From Chloroflexota bacterium (GTDB lineage: Bacteria > Chloroflexota > Anaerolineae > 4572-78 > J111), in the NCBI GenBank assembly GCA_016860845.1, contig BOKF01000055.1, forward strand, positions 1-55,487: a stretch of DNA of 55,487 nucleotides. Reading direction: 5' to 3'. Positions within the stretch are counted from its first letter, which is position 1. Each line of letters opens with the position of its first letter. The notes beneath the pieces are model-generated. The model saw nothing but the letters and a program-made list of their open reading frames with translations, made no database searches and was not told where the DNA came from. The translations under genes were made by a program, and so were the position numbers. Shown here piece after piece: positions 16,237 to 25,839 of the stretch.

Positions 16237-19200
16237 GTATCCTGGCTTGACATATTTCAACAGAAGAGGCCTGATCCTCATTTTGGTTCTCTTCCTCGCC
16301 CTGGCTTCAGCTTACAGTATCATCACGCCCATTGGCCGGGGCGCGGATGAGTGGGCCCATTATTGGTACGCTCAATTCATTGCCCAAAACGGCCGCCTGC
16401 CGCTTAACCCCGCCGAGCGTGAAGCGGCCGGCTACAAGTCTGACTGGCCCCCACTCTATCATCTCTGCGCCGCCGCTGTCACCGCCTGGATTGACACCGC
16501 CGGTCCGCCCACCTTCAAATTTCGGGCTGACCCCAATCACCTTCGCCGCCAAATCATCCCGGCCTCCCGTTCCGAGGCCATCCTCCATACCGAGGATGAA
16601 CTGTTTCCCTGGCAACAAGAAATCCTGGTCTGGCATTTGGGCCGGTTTCTCTCTATTGGTTTTAGCCTGGGCACGCTTTTAGTAACGTATGGACTGGCTT
16701 TGGAGGTGTTTGCAGGTAGCAAGGTAGCAGGGAGCAGGGGAGCGGAGGAGCACCCCCGTGAACTCTGCCGAGCGAAGCCCGACGAGGGGGCAGGTGGGAG
16801 CGGGGAGGCAGAAGAGCACGCTTTACGCTCTACGCCTTACATTTCACATTTCACGTTTCACGTTTTACGCTTCCCCTCCCCCCAAACTCTGGCCTTGACC
16901 TGTGTGACCTTCCTCGCTTTTATCCCGCGCTTTCTCTTCACGGGGATGCTGTTTAATTATGACAGCCTGACTCTGCTCATAGCCTCGTTGTTTCTGTGGC
17001 TGGCGGTGCGGGTAGCCAAAGGGTATTATCCGCGCTGGGGATTCTGGGCTTTGGGCGGGCTGGCCGGATTAGCCTTGCTGACGAAATATTTGACGGCGCT
17101 GTTGCCATTAGAGATCGTATTCCTGGCTTTTAGCCGGAGCGCCGGAGCGTCGGAGCGCAGCGGAGAATTTATACACTCCCCCCTGCCCCCGCGCTCCTCT
17201 GCTCCCCTGCTAAAATTAGGGCAGGCTTTGCTCGCTTTCCTTCTGGTCACCGGCGGCTGGTTTGGCTATTTGCTGGTCAATTTCAATGAGATCGAAACCT
17301 ATGGTCCGGTTTTGGGCACTTTGGCCCCCCTACTGCGCGGCGATGGCAGCGACCGCACGGTAGAACAAATTTTTGCGGCAATCAGCGGCGGCCAGGCCCC
17401 GCCGCCAGCCCATATTGACCAACCGCACTATTCTCCCTGGCAGCTTATCAGCGAATTTTTTATCACCTTCTGGATCAATCCGGTTACCCGGCCTTCTCCG
17501 CTCAATTGGTTTGTGCTGGCAATGACGGGCGTAACGATCATTGCTGTAGTTGGCCTGTTAAAGCGGCCTCACGACCTGCCCTTGCCCGGCTTCGCCTCTT
17601 CGCTCCCTCGCTCCCTCGTCTCACTTTTGCTGCTGCACTGCCTGCTTCCCTTACCCTTCATGCTCATTCGCCTCTTTGGCGCGCGCGATGCCCTCGAAGC
17701 TGTCCAGGGCCGCCACCTGCTTTTCGTGGCTGGTCCCGCTGTCGCCATCTTATTAGTTTGGGGAATATCATGTTTTACACTCCACGCTTCACGCTTCACG
17801 CTTTATGCGCTGACCGGCCTCCTCATGACCGGAGCGCTTCTTCAACTTATCACGCTGTGGTCCGGCTACCCTGCCCCCCTGCCGGTGCGGACGACGCCTT
17901 TTGCACTAACTAAAACAGCCCCCCTCTCGCCTTTACTGACCTTACCCGGCGGAGCGACAGCTCTCGCGGCGATGGTGATGTCTGACGAAGACCCCTGGTT
18001 TTCTGGCTTCTCCGCCGCTGCGCCCCCTGCCGCTTTGCCGGTGACCATTTTCTGGCAAGGAGGTACGGGGCCAGCGCCGGAGGATTATCAAGTCGAACTG
18101 GCGCTGGTGGATAGGGCGGGCCAGACCCGCGTTAGCTGGCTGGCTTACCAGACCCAGGCGCGTTATCCCACCCGCGCCTGGGAGGCAGGTGATATCATCC
18201 GCGACGAAGGATGGCTGCCCCTGGAGCAATTAGAGCCAGGCGAATATATGGTGCGTTGGCGGATTTTGGTGGAAGCAGGGCCGGTAGTAGATTGGCAAAC
18301 TCTTTCTACTTATACCCTGACCGAGCCGGTGAGTCGGCAAGACAGCGGAGTTGGTGGGTGGAGACTATGGCGAGACGGTCAAGTAACCCCAATCCCCCCT
18401 ACATTGCGGGAGCGTGAAACCGCCCAATTTACATTTACTGACCGCCGACCGCCGACCGCTGACCGCCACCTGATTGGTTCGGATGGGGTACTTCGCTCTC
18501 CCATATCTAGCGGGGAGGATTGGGCCAACTTCATCATCGGCCCGGATTGGCCGCCGGGTGATTATCGCTGGCAGCCCGAGGGGGAGGTCGTCTTGCGCGT
18601 CGAGGAAAACGAACGCGATTTCCAAATACCGGCGCTGTCCCATCCCCTGGAGGCTAACTTTGCCGGCCAGGTAAAACTGCTCGGCTACGATTTGCCCGTT
18701 CGGCGCGTTCAGCCGGGGGAAGGGCTGCCGGTTACGCTTTACTGGCAGGGGCTGCGCTGGCTGGGGGAAGATTTTGTCATTTTCAATCGCTTGCTGGATA
18801 ATCAGGGGATGGCCTGGGGCGGGTATGACCGCCGGGCTAAAGAGAATTACAGCACCCTGTTCTGGGCGCCCGGCGAAGTTATCAGCGATGGCTTCGCTGT
18901 TCCGGTAGATGCGGCCGCCCCGCCGGGGATTTACACCCTGAGCCTGGGCTGGTACCGGCGGGTTGAGGGACAGGCCGGCTCGCTGGCTATCCTCGATCCG
19001 CAAACCGGCGAACCCGGCGGGTCAACAGCGGTGACCATCGGGCCGGTCAAAGTGGGCGGCCCGCCGCCGGGAGTCACTGTGGCGGCGGCTAATCCGCAGC
19101 ATGGGGTTGGTATCACTCTGGGAGAACAAATCAAGTTGCTGGGCTTTGATTTAGCAAGCGGAGAAGCCGGTGGGTCAGGAGAGAATGCGTCCAGCCGGCC

Positions 19201-19537
19201 AACCCTCCAAACGTCCACACCTCTTCGGCTGATCCTCTACTGGCAGGCGCTGGCGACCCCATCAACCGACTATACCGTTTTTGCGCACCTGCGGGATGCT
19301 GCCGGGGAAACCGTCGCCCAAAAAGATGGCCCGCCGGCCGGCGGGGGCTATCCCACCGGGTTGTGGGAGGCAGGCGAAATTATTAAAGATGACGTGACAA
19401 TTCCCCTGGATGAGTTGGCTCCGGGGTCGTATCAGTTAGCAGTAGGAATGTACGACCTGGCTACCGGGGTGCGTCTGCCTGTGCCTGGCTCGCCGGATAG
19501 TGCGATTTTGCTGGGTGTATTTGAGGTTGGTAAATGA
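16220..19537 (+). CDS. Giant GT-C-like membrane protein with three C-terminal beta modules (paralog 5 of 7)
   Basis: 1105 residues, starting with GTG inside the end of the previous gene (17-nt overlap). The first loop has D43-E44 in GADEWAHY followed by SDWPPLYHL. A second outer loop has HTEDELFPW and WHLGRFLS. TM helices continue to about 545, including VQGRHLLFV. Beta modules lie near 555 (degenerate), 810 and 963. Long repeat-derived inserts are at 16714-16873, 17128-17215, 17777-17804 and 18439-18466, and a Gly/Ser/Thr insert lies at about 19163-19225 in module 3, again at the LLGFD to LILYW loop. Predicted extracytoplasmic glycan transferase or polymerase. Its TGA overlaps the ATG of the next gene (ATGA). 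Confidence 0.85.
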   Translation: MFKSLKYPGLTYFNRRGLILILVLFLALASAYSIITPIGRGADEWAHYWYAQFIAQNGRLPLNPAEREAAGYKSDWPPLYHLCAAAVTAWIDTAGPPTFKFRADPNHLRRQIIPASRSEAILHTEDELFPWQQEILVWHLGRFLSIGFSLGTLLVTYGLALEVFAGSKVAGSRGAEEHPRELCRAKPDEGAGGSGEAEEHALRSTPYISHFTFHVLRFPSPQTLALTCVTFLAFIPRFLFTGMLFNYDSLTLLIASLFLWLAVRVAKGYYPRWGFWALGGLAGLALLTKYLTALLPLEIVFLAFSRSAGASERSGEFIHSPLPPRSSAPLLKLGQALLAFLLVTGGWFGYLLVNFNEIETYGPVLGTLAPLLRGDGSDRTVEQIFAAISGGQAPPPAHIDQPHYSPWQLISEFFITFWINPVTRPSPLNWFVLAMTGVTIIAVVGLLKRPHDLPLPGFASSLPRSLVSLLLLHCLLPLPFMLIRLFGARDALEAVQGRHLLFVAGPAVAILLVWGISCFTLHASRFTLYALTGLLMTGALLQLITLWSGYPAPLPVRTTPFALTKTAPLSPLLTLPGGATALAAMVMSDEDPWFSGFSAAAPPAALPVTIFWQGGTGPAPEDYQVELALVDRAGQTRVSWLAYQTQARYPTRAWEAGDIIRDEGWLPLEQLEPGEYMVRWRILVEAGPVVDWQTLSTYTLTEPVSRQDSGVGGWRLWRDGQVTPIPPTLRERETAQFTFTDRRPPTADRHLIGSDGVLRSPISSGEDWANFIIGPDWPPGDYRWQPEGEVVLRVEENERDFQIPALSHPLEANFAGQVKLLGYDLPVRRVQPGEGLPVTLYWQGLRWLGEDFVIFNRLLDNQGMAWGGYDRRAKENYSTLFWAPGEVISDGFAVPVDAAAPPGIYTLSLGWYRRVEGQAGSLAILDPQTGEPGGSTAVTIGPVKVGGPPPGVTVAAANPQHGVGITLGEQIKLLGFDLASGEAGGSGENASSRPTLQTSTPLRLILYWQALATPSTDYTVFAHLRDAAGETVAQKDGPPAGGGYPTGLWEAGEIIKDDVTIPLDELAPGSYQLAVGMYDLATGVRLPVPGSPDSAILLGVFEVGK
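16714..16873. repeat. Compound intragenic repeat insert (7/8-nt units)
   Basis: Starts with purine-rich 7/8-nt units (AGGTAGC, AGGGAGC types, 16714-16750), continues through a unique stretch with GAGCGAAGC, and ends with eight 7-nt units of ACGCTTT/ACATTTC/ACGTTTC type (16818-16873). The whole insert of about 160 nt is in frame. Confidence 0.8.
17128..17215. repeat. Intragenic hairpin built from octanucleotide units
   Basis: Outer arms TTTTAGC (17128-17134) and GCTAAAA (17209-17215) pair exactly. Inside, three CCGGAGCG-type 8-nt units face pyrimidine-rich CGCTCC words on the other arm. In frame in paralog 5. Confidence 0.75.
17777..17804. repeat. Intragenic ACGCTTC array, four units
   Basis: ACACTCC, ACGCTTC twice and ACGCTTT, in the loop before the final TM helix. 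The equivalent loop in paralog 4 carries the ACGCATC array at 14373-14414. Confidence 0.8.
18439..18466. repeat. Intragenic heptanucleotide array, four units
   Basis: TGACCGC, CGACCGC twice, TGACCGC, encoding a Thr/Asp/Arg/Pro peptide in the spacer between modules 1 and 2. Confidence 0.8.
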
Positions 19538-22179
19538 AGGTGTGGCAAACCGCGCGCCTGGCTGGATGGCCGGGATTGAGCGCGATTCTCCTGATTTACC
19601 TGCTGCTGGCTTTTGCCTTTAGCCAGGTAACGCCTTTTAATAAAGGCCCTGACGAAGGGATCAACCTGGCTTATATCAATTTTATCATCGCTAACGGGCG
19701 TTTACCTGTGACCTATGCTGAACGCGACCAGGTCGGTCCCAAAGCCAACTGGCCGGCGCTTTATCATCTAGGCGTGGCTGGACTCAGCCAAATTCTCAAG
19801 GTTGATGTAACTACTCCCCCCGTTATAAAGAAATATTGGGATTCATTTCGCTATCAGGCCATAGATATACAGGATGATAATCCCGGTTATTTGCTGACCG
19901 AAGACCAACTGTGGCCTTATGTTGGGCAAATTCTGGCGCTCCACCTGGGGCGCTGGCTTTCGGTTGCCTTTAGTACAGTTACCCTGGGCCTGGTTTATTT
20001 GGCTCTAATCGAAATGCGGCCCGACCGGCCCGGTTTGGCCCTGGCGGGTACGGCGATGCTGGCATTTTTGCCGGCTTTTATATTTGTAGGCTCTGTTTTA
20101 AACGAAGATGCCCTGGTCGCCATGCTGGCCGCTTTATACTTCTGGCTTCTCGTCCGGGCGGTGAAGCAGCCCGAATGGTGGTGGCCGTTTGGCTTGCTGG
20201 GGTTGGTCCTGGGGCTTTCGGTGACAGCCAAATACACCACCATTGTTTTGCCCCTGGAAATTGGCCTGATTTTGGCGGTGATGGTACGGCAAGGCGGCCT
20301 GGGTTGGTCCTGGTATGGGCTGCGCCTGGCCCTGGTCGGTGGAACGGCGGTGCTGGCTTCTGCCTGGTGGTTTGGCTGGAATTTTTGGTATCTCAACGAA
20401 ATCAAAGAATTAGGGCTGGTGGCTGGCCTGCTGCGGCCCATTTTTACCGGCGGCACTGATGTTACCCTGGCCCGGCTGGGGAATTTCTTGAGTGGGGGTC
20501 AAATCGGTTTAACCGAACTGCCCGAAAATATCAAGGTGGGCACCTTTCCGGCGTGGCTGCAAACCACCTTCTTTTCATTCTGGGGGGTGAGTATTGGCGA
20601 TTTTATCCCCTTCTTCCCTTATGCCTACATTATTATCGGCTTCATCCTGTGTTTAGCCAGCGTGGGCTTGTGGCGGCTGTGGCGCAGCGACCCGGCCTCT
20701 CGCCAATGGCTGCTGCTGCTGGTTTTTCATATCAGCCTGTTTGTAATTTTGCCGCTCGTCCGTTTTGGCCTGTCGCGCCGCTTGGGACAGACCGCCCAGG
20801 GTCGGCACATCCTCATCCCGGCGGCAGCGGCCGTGATGGGTTTAATTGTCTGGGGCTTGGCGGCAGCTATCCCGGCCCGCTGGCGGCGCTGGTTTTTTGC
20901 CGGGCTAATGGTCGGCCTGGTTGTCTGGACAGGGGCGCATCTATATCGGCTGGCTACTTTTGCCCCGCCGCCTCTGCCTCTGCGCACCCTATCCCAGGCC
21001 GCCGAGTGGTTGGCCCGGCCGTTGGGGGCCAAATTCGGCGAGGCGATTGAACTGGCCAGTTACGAGCTTGAGCCGCAGCCCCAGCAAGGCCGGCTGAACC
21101 TCACCTTGGCCTGGCGTTCCCTGGGGCAGGTGAATCAGAATTATCTCCTTCAGGTTATTTTAGCAGACTCGTCCGGCCAGGCTGTTTCTCATTGGTTGGG
21201 CTATCCCGCCCAGGGGCGGCTGCCCACCCTGGCCTGGGAATCCGGCGATGCTGTATTTGACCGCCTGGCTCTGCCGCTGCCGGCTCTCCCTGCCGGAGAT
21301 TATCAGCTTACCCTGCAACTCAGCACTGGCCCGGACAGCCAGCCTTTGGGCGAAGCCGTGACATTGCCGGTCCGCTTAGACACCCCGACTATGGCGGTTC
21401 TCCCCACCGGCGTAGATTACGCCCTGTGGCAAGTCTCCATCCCGCCAGCTTCCTACCCTCAATCGCTGATTTCGCCTCTGCCAGCCCCTAACCTCCACCA
21501 CAGCCAAAACCCCGTCTTTCGCTATCCCGCCACGATCAGTGTTCTCTCACCTGGGCCGGTACGCCTGCTCGACCCCTCCGGCCAGTCCCATTCTCCTACC
21601 CGCAGCCAGGCGAATATCCACCATTTTGTAATTGGCCCGCGCTGGCTCAGCGGCGATTACCGCCTGCAAGTGGGCGACAAGGCTGTCCTTGAACCTGTCC
21701 TTACCGTAGAAAACTGGTGGCCGCGCCGATTTGAACGGCCAGCCGGCATTGAAGCCCCGGCTCAGGTCAATTTTGCTAATCAGCTCAACTTTTTGGGTTA
21801 CAGCCTGCCCCAAAAACAAGTCAAAGCCGGTCAAGCTTTTCCGTTGACGTTGTACTGGCAGGCTTTGCCCGCTATGTCGCCCCAGGCCGATTTTGTGCAG
21901 TTTAACCATTTGCTGGACAGCCAGGGTAATCCGCATGGCGGCTATGACCGCCGCCCGTTGGAATATTACAGCACCCTGTTCTGGGCGCCGGGCGAGGTGG
22001 TGGTAGATGGTTATGCCGTGCCGGTAAATGCCGATGCGCCCCCAGGACAGTATTATTTGAATGTTGGTTACTACCTCATCGTAGGTGAAAGCGCGGTAAA
22101 TTTGCCACTGGTCATGGATGGGCAAATGAGCGGCGTGACCAGTGTTACGATTGGGCCAATCGAGGTGGTAAAACCGTAA
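19534..22179 (+). CDS. Giant GT-C-like membrane protein with two C-terminal beta modules (paralog 6 of 7)
   Basis: 881 residues, with the start codon overlapping the upstream stop (ATGA). TM1 is followed by D40-E41 in GPDEGINLAYINF; the His found two or three residues after the acidic pair in the other cores is missing. The KANWPALYHL and TEDQLWPY blocks are present, as are TM helices to about 485 with AQGRHILIPA. Only two modules follow (near 499 and 744); the third module is absent, so the protein ends after VTIGPIEV. No heptanucleotide array was found in it. Predicted extracytoplasmic glycan transferase. It is separated by 12 nt from paralog 7. Confidence 0.85.
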   Translation: MKVWQTARLAGWPGLSAILLIYLLLAFAFSQVTPFNKGPDEGINLAYINFIIANGRLPVTYAERDQVGPKANWPALYHLGVAGLSQILKVDVTTPPVIKKYWDSFRYQAIDIQDDNPGYLLTEDQLWPYVGQILALHLGRWLSVAFSTVTLGLVYLALIEMRPDRPGLALAGTAMLAFLPAFIFVGSVLNEDALVAMLAALYFWLLVRAVKQPEWWWPFGLLGLVLGLSVTAKYTTIVLPLEIGLILAVMVRQGGLGWSWYGLRLALVGGTAVLASAWWFGWNFWYLNEIKELGLVAGLLRPIFTGGTDVTLARLGNFLSGGQIGLTELPENIKVGTFPAWLQTTFFSFWGVSIGDFIPFFPYAYIIIGFILCLASVGLWRLWRSDPASRQWLLLLVFHISLFVILPLVRFGLSRRLGQTAQGRHILIPAAAAVMGLIVWGLAAAIPARWRRWFFAGLMVGLVVWTGAHLYRLATFAPPPLPLRTLSQAAEWLARPLGAKFGEAIELASYELEPQPQQGRLNLTLAWRSLGQVNQNYLLQVILADSSGQAVSHWLGYPAQGRLPTLAWESGDAVFDRLALPLPALPAGDYQLTLQLSTGPDSQPLGEAVTLPVRLDTPTMAVLPTGVDYALWQVSIPPASYPQSLISPLPAPNLHHSQNPVFRYPATISVLSPGPVRLLDPSGQSHSPTRSQANIHHFVIGPRWLSGDYRLQVGDKAVLEPVLTVENWWPRRFERPAGIEAPAQVNFANQLNFLGYSLPQKQVKAGQAFPLTLYWQALPAMSPQADFVQFNHLLDSQGNPHGGYDRRPLEYYSTLFWAPGEVVVDGYAVPVNADAPPGQYYLNVGYYLIVGESAVNLPLVMDGQMSGVTSVTIGPIEVVKP

Positions 22180-22191
22180 CGGTCAGACTGC

Positions 22192-25100
22192 ATGATAGGG
22201 ATGAAACAAGCCAAACTACCACAAGCTGGATTGTTGATCTTGGTTATAGGCATCTATACCGGCCTGGCCTGGTTCAACAGCCTTAATATTCCTCTCAGCA
22301 AAGCCCCCGACGAGTATGTCCATTTTCGCTACATTCGCTTTATAGTAGAGAATGGCCGACTGCCGCAGACCAATGTCGAACGCCAGGCCACCGGTTACAA
22401 GGCCGATCAGCCGCCGCTCTACTATGGGCTGGTCGCCCTGGTGACAAGCTGGATTAAGACGGATGACCCGCCTACCCTGAAAATGACCTGGGACTCGCCC
22501 CGGCGTAAGTTAATTGATCTCGTTTTGCCGCGGGCCATGATTGTGCGCACCGAGGATGAAACTTGGCCGTATGCCGGAATTGTTTTGGCCTGGATGGTGG
22601 GGCGCTGGCTTTCGATTCTCATGGGCATCGTAACCATTATTTTAGTCTATCTTGTTACTGCGGAAATTTTTCCCACTCAGCCGGATTTGGCTCTGGCCGC
22701 CGCAGCTACGTTAGCCTTTATCCCTTGCTTTACCTACATTAGCGCCGTGTTGAGCGATGAAAATCTGCTGGGCGTGGTTGTTGGCCTCTATTTTTGGGGG
22801 CTGGTACGCTTTAGCAAAGGTCAGCGTGACTCCTGGACATTTATGGTGCTGGGGCTGTTAATGGGTTTGGCGGTCATTACCAAGTACAGCGCCGTTGTTC
22901 TGCCCCTGGAATTTTTGCTGGTGCTGGCAGTTTTAGCCCGGCGGCGCCCCTGGCCGTGGCGGCGGTGGGCGCAGGGCCTGGTAACTATAGCTATCGCCGG
23001 GGTTTTTGCCTCTGGGGGCTGGTTTCTATTTCAAGCCTGGTACTTTAACCGGGCTGGGGAATTTGGTCCGGTGGCTGGGGTTATCCGCCCCCTCATTGCC
23101 GGGGACGAGTCCCTGCCGGGGGTCGGCCTGCTGGCCGGCATTTTGACCGGTACGGCGTCGGCTGCGGATCGCTTTGAGCCGGAAATGCAGGGTTCACTTT
23201 GGACCTGGCTTGTCGCCATCTTTACCAAATTCTGGGTGGTCGAGATTGTTGGGGCGCAGCCGCCTTTCCCACCGCTTCTTACGGTCAGCCTGATGCTCGG
23301 CGTCGTGCTGATAGCCGGAGTTGGCTGGTGGCTCATTTGGCGGCGTTATCAGGGCCAGGAGCGGGACTGGCTGGGCCTGCTGTTGCTGCATCTGTTTATT
23401 TTTGTGCCAATCCCGTTGCTGCGTTTTCTGCTCTCCGGGCGGATCAATGATACAGCGCAGGCCCGCTACCTGGTCTTTTCGGCGGCGCCCGCTATCGGGA
23501 TTTTGCTGGCCTGGGGCATAGCTGTAGTGGCCCGCGAAAAGTACCGACACTGGGCGCTGCTGTGCCTGGTCGGAGTCATGGCATCTCTGAGTGGGGTTAG
23601 CGCTTATCATTTCTGGACGGGCTTTCCTGCCCCTCTCCCCGTGCGCACAGATGCCATGCTGGCGGTTTCACCCAGACAGCCCCTCTCGATCCGTTTCAAC
23701 GACGGTTTTGAACTGACCGGCTACGACCAGCAAATCAGCGGTGATGGTTCAACGTTGCAGGTAAGGCTTTACTGGCGCTCGCTGGCCTATGCCCATGAAG
23801 ATTATGAGACTCATTTGAGTTTGCTGGATAACAAGGGCCAGGTGGTCGCTGTGACGGCAGCCCAACCGGCCCAGGGACGCTATCCGGTACGGGCCTGGGA
23901 CCCTGGCGATGCCATCCACGATGTCATTGCTTTGCCGCTAACTGGGATTTTGCCGGGGTCCTACCAGGTGCGCTTGCGTCTTCGGGGCTGGGAGACGTGG
24001 CTCAAGACGACCGATGGGGCCGAGGCGGTCATTTTGACTCAAGTAGACCTGCCGGCACCGGCTGAAGGTAAGACCTCCCCCCAGCACGTCCTGGCTGGAA
24101 AAAGTCTAAAAGGCTTTTCGGTCTGGAACAAGGGGCGTCTGGCTGGCCGCCTGCCTCTTTATCGCTACCTGGCCGATATTCCCATCACGATTGATCCTTT
24201 TCCCCTTCAGGGTCAGGTCCAACTCTGGTTGGTGGGGCCGGATAACCAGCGGCGGCCGCCTGTAACCGCTGCCGGCCCCCTGCAAACCTTTATTGTCGAG
24301 TATGACTGGCCTTCCGGCGAGTACCGGCTGGAGGCGGAAGTGGAGGCCGCCCATTCGGTCTTGGAACGGGTCGAGAGTGAGCCGGTGCTGCGGGTGGAGA
24401 ATAAGCCCTGGTCTTTCCAGCCGCCGGCTATGGGCCATCGCCTTGAAGCGAACTTTGACGATAAGATCCTGCTGCTCGGTTATGACCTGCCGTTGCGCCG
24501 GGTGCAGCCGAGCGAGGGGCTGCCGGTTCTGCTCCACTGGCAGGCCCTCCAGCGCATGCGGGAAGATTACGTCATGTTTGTCCGCCTGCTGGATGCTGAC
24601 CAACAGGTTTGGGGAGGGTATGACCGGCTGCCCCAGGAAACATACAGCACCATTCTCTGGGTTCCCGGCGAGGTTGTCAGCGATGGTTTTGTGGTACCGA
24701 TCAAAGGGGATGCCCCCAAAGGAATGTATTATTTGGCCTTAGGGTTCTATGACCTGCAAGAGAGCCAGCCCGTTTCGCTGCCTTTGGTCCAAAATGGTTC
24801 CCCTACAGAAGAAACCAGGGTACTGATTGGGCCGGTTAAGGTCGGCGGGCCGCCGCCCGGCGTTACGCTGGACCGGTTCACGCCCCAGGTTGTTCGAGAC
24901 GACCCGTTTGGCGATAACCCTATCATTCGTTTGAAAGGGTATGACCTCGACATTCAGGCCGGCCAGCTCCGTTTGACCCTCTACTGGCAGAGCGAGATGC
25001 AGACCGAGATAGATTACACCCGCTTTGTCCATCTGCGGGATCCTCAAGATCAGACCGTTGCTCAGAGCGATGGGCTGCCGGGGGGAGGGAGTTACCTGAC

Positions 25101-25284
25101 TTCCCTGTGGGACCCTGGTGAGATCATCCCGGATACCGTTACTGTGCCTTTGCCGGCAGAACTACTGCCGGGAGAATACACCCTGGCGGTCGGGCTGTAC
25201 GAGGCGGCTACGGGGCAGCGTTTGCCTGTCCCGGCCTCGGCGGGGGATAACAGCCTGCGCCTGCCTGCGGTCAGTCTCCCGTAA
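22192..25284 (+). CDS. Giant GT-C-like membrane protein with three C-terminal beta modules (paralog 7 of 7)
   Basis: 1030 residues. A second ATG at 22201, with GATAGGG upstream, is an equally good start. The first loop has D40-E41 in APDEYVHF and ADQPPLYYGL; TM helices run to about 475. The QGRH block is changed to AQARYLVFSA. Beta modules lie near 496, 749 and 904. Module 3 reads GYDLDIQAGQLRLTLYW with no repeat-derived insert, so it shows the uninterrupted form of the loop that carries arrays in other paralogs. A terminator-like hairpin follows at 25325. Last intact gene of the run; predicted glycan transferase or polymerase with an extracellular carbohydrate-binding-like tail. Confidence 0.85.
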   Translation: MIGMKQAKLPQAGLLILVIGIYTGLAWFNSLNIPLSKAPDEYVHFRYIRFIVENGRLPQTNVERQATGYKADQPPLYYGLVALVTSWIKTDDPPTLKMTWDSPRRKLIDLVLPRAMIVRTEDETWPYAGIVLAWMVGRWLSILMGIVTIILVYLVTAEIFPTQPDLALAAAATLAFIPCFTYISAVLSDENLLGVVVGLYFWGLVRFSKGQRDSWTFMVLGLLMGLAVITKYSAVVLPLEFLLVLAVLARRRPWPWRRWAQGLVTIAIAGVFASGGWFLFQAWYFNRAGEFGPVAGVIRPLIAGDESLPGVGLLAGILTGTASAADRFEPEMQGSLWTWLVAIFTKFWVVEIVGAQPPFPPLLTVSLMLGVVLIAGVGWWLIWRRYQGQERDWLGLLLLHLFIFVPIPLLRFLLSGRINDTAQARYLVFSAAPAIGILLAWGIAVVAREKYRHWALLCLVGVMASLSGVSAYHFWTGFPAPLPVRTDAMLAVSPRQPLSIRFNDGFELTGYDQQISGDGSTLQVRLYWRSLAYAHEDYETHLSLLDNKGQVVAVTAAQPAQGRYPVRAWDPGDAIHDVIALPLTGILPGSYQVRLRLRGWETWLKTTDGAEAVILTQVDLPAPAEGKTSPQHVLAGKSLKGFSVWNKGRLAGRLPLYRYLADIPITIDPFPLQGQVQLWLVGPDNQRRPPVTAAGPLQTFIVEYDWPSGEYRLEAEVEAAHSVLERVESEPVLRVENKPWSFQPPAMGHRLEANFDDKILLLGYDLPLRRVQPSEGLPVLLHWQALQRMREDYVMFVRLLDADQQVWGGYDRLPQETYSTILWVPGEVVSDGFVVPIKGDAPKGMYYLALGFYDLQESQPVSLPLVQNGSPTEETRVLIGPVKVGGPPPGVTLDRFTPQVVRDDPFGDNPIIRLKGYDLDIQAGQLRLTLYWQSEMQTEIDYTRFVHLRDPQDQTVAQSDGLPGGGSYLTSLWDPGEIIPDTVTVPLPAELLPGEYTLAVGLYEAATGQRLPVPASAGDNSLRLPAVSLP

Positions 25285-25324
25285 TCGTTTGACGGCCATT
25301 TTTTATGGTAGAATGTGCCGTAAT

Positions 25325-25375
25325 CCCAACCGGTGGTAGCAAAAAACCTTGGCCCGGTTGGGCATTTTCTTGTTT
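25325..25375 (+). terminator. Intrinsic terminator after the seven-paralog run
   Basis: Stem CCCAACCGG (25325-25333) with CCGGTTGGG (25354-25362), 20-nt loop, followed by CATTTTCTTGTTTT. Confidence 0.65.
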
Positions 25376-25445
25376 TATGAAGAAGGTCAAACCCGTTATC
25401 GTTGCGCCGAAATAAACCTTGACACTCTGTACGAGTCAAGTTCTC

Positions 25446-25830
25446 AGCGACCGTTATTATTCAGTCTATAGCCAGCAAAGCAATCTTTTTCCGGTTGAAA
25501 GCGGATATCACCTTTCGGATTTTTGACCACCCTGCTCTCTGGATTTTTCAGGCGCAGCTACCGGCAGATTTCCTCAAAAATCACTCCCCGCAAGTTGAGC
25601 TGGCGGCCAACTGGGCTAACCAAATTGACCTGGCTGGTTACAACCCGGATAAAACGACGGTGAAGGTTGGCGAAAAAATTCGTCTGGTTTTATACTGGGA
25701 GGCTCTGGCCAAAGCAGCTAAAGATTATACTACAGGCCGGAGCGGTTCATTGAATTGGCTGCTCATTGGCCTCGTGGTGTTAAATCTGCCCCGGACTTAT
25801 GGGGGCAGGCCGTCTGTGGTTTGCCGGTAG
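25446..25830 (+). pseudogene. Decayed fragment of a GT-C/beta-module paralog
   Basis: In one frame from 25446 the sequence reads SDRYYSVYSQQSNLFPV then GYHLSDF and stops. From about 25525 the next frame continues with FDHPALWIFQ, then a recognisable start of a beta module (ANWANQIDLAGYN, VKVGEKIRLVLYWEAL) until about 25730, where similarity ends. This fits a frameshifted 3' remnant of a membrane glycosyltransferase of the same family as the upstream genes. The 555-nt gap between 25285 and 25839 otherwise holds only the terminator. An intact short gene (111 aa, TTG start at 25495) is less likely, as it would begin mid-domain. Confidence 0.6.
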
Positions 25831-25839
25831 TAGGGTCTT

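Noticed and set aside
25288..25313. Promoter TTGACG...TAGAAT before the pseudogene fragment
   Set aside because: The spacer is only 14 nt and the elements lead directly into a terminator hairpin with no intact gene behind it.
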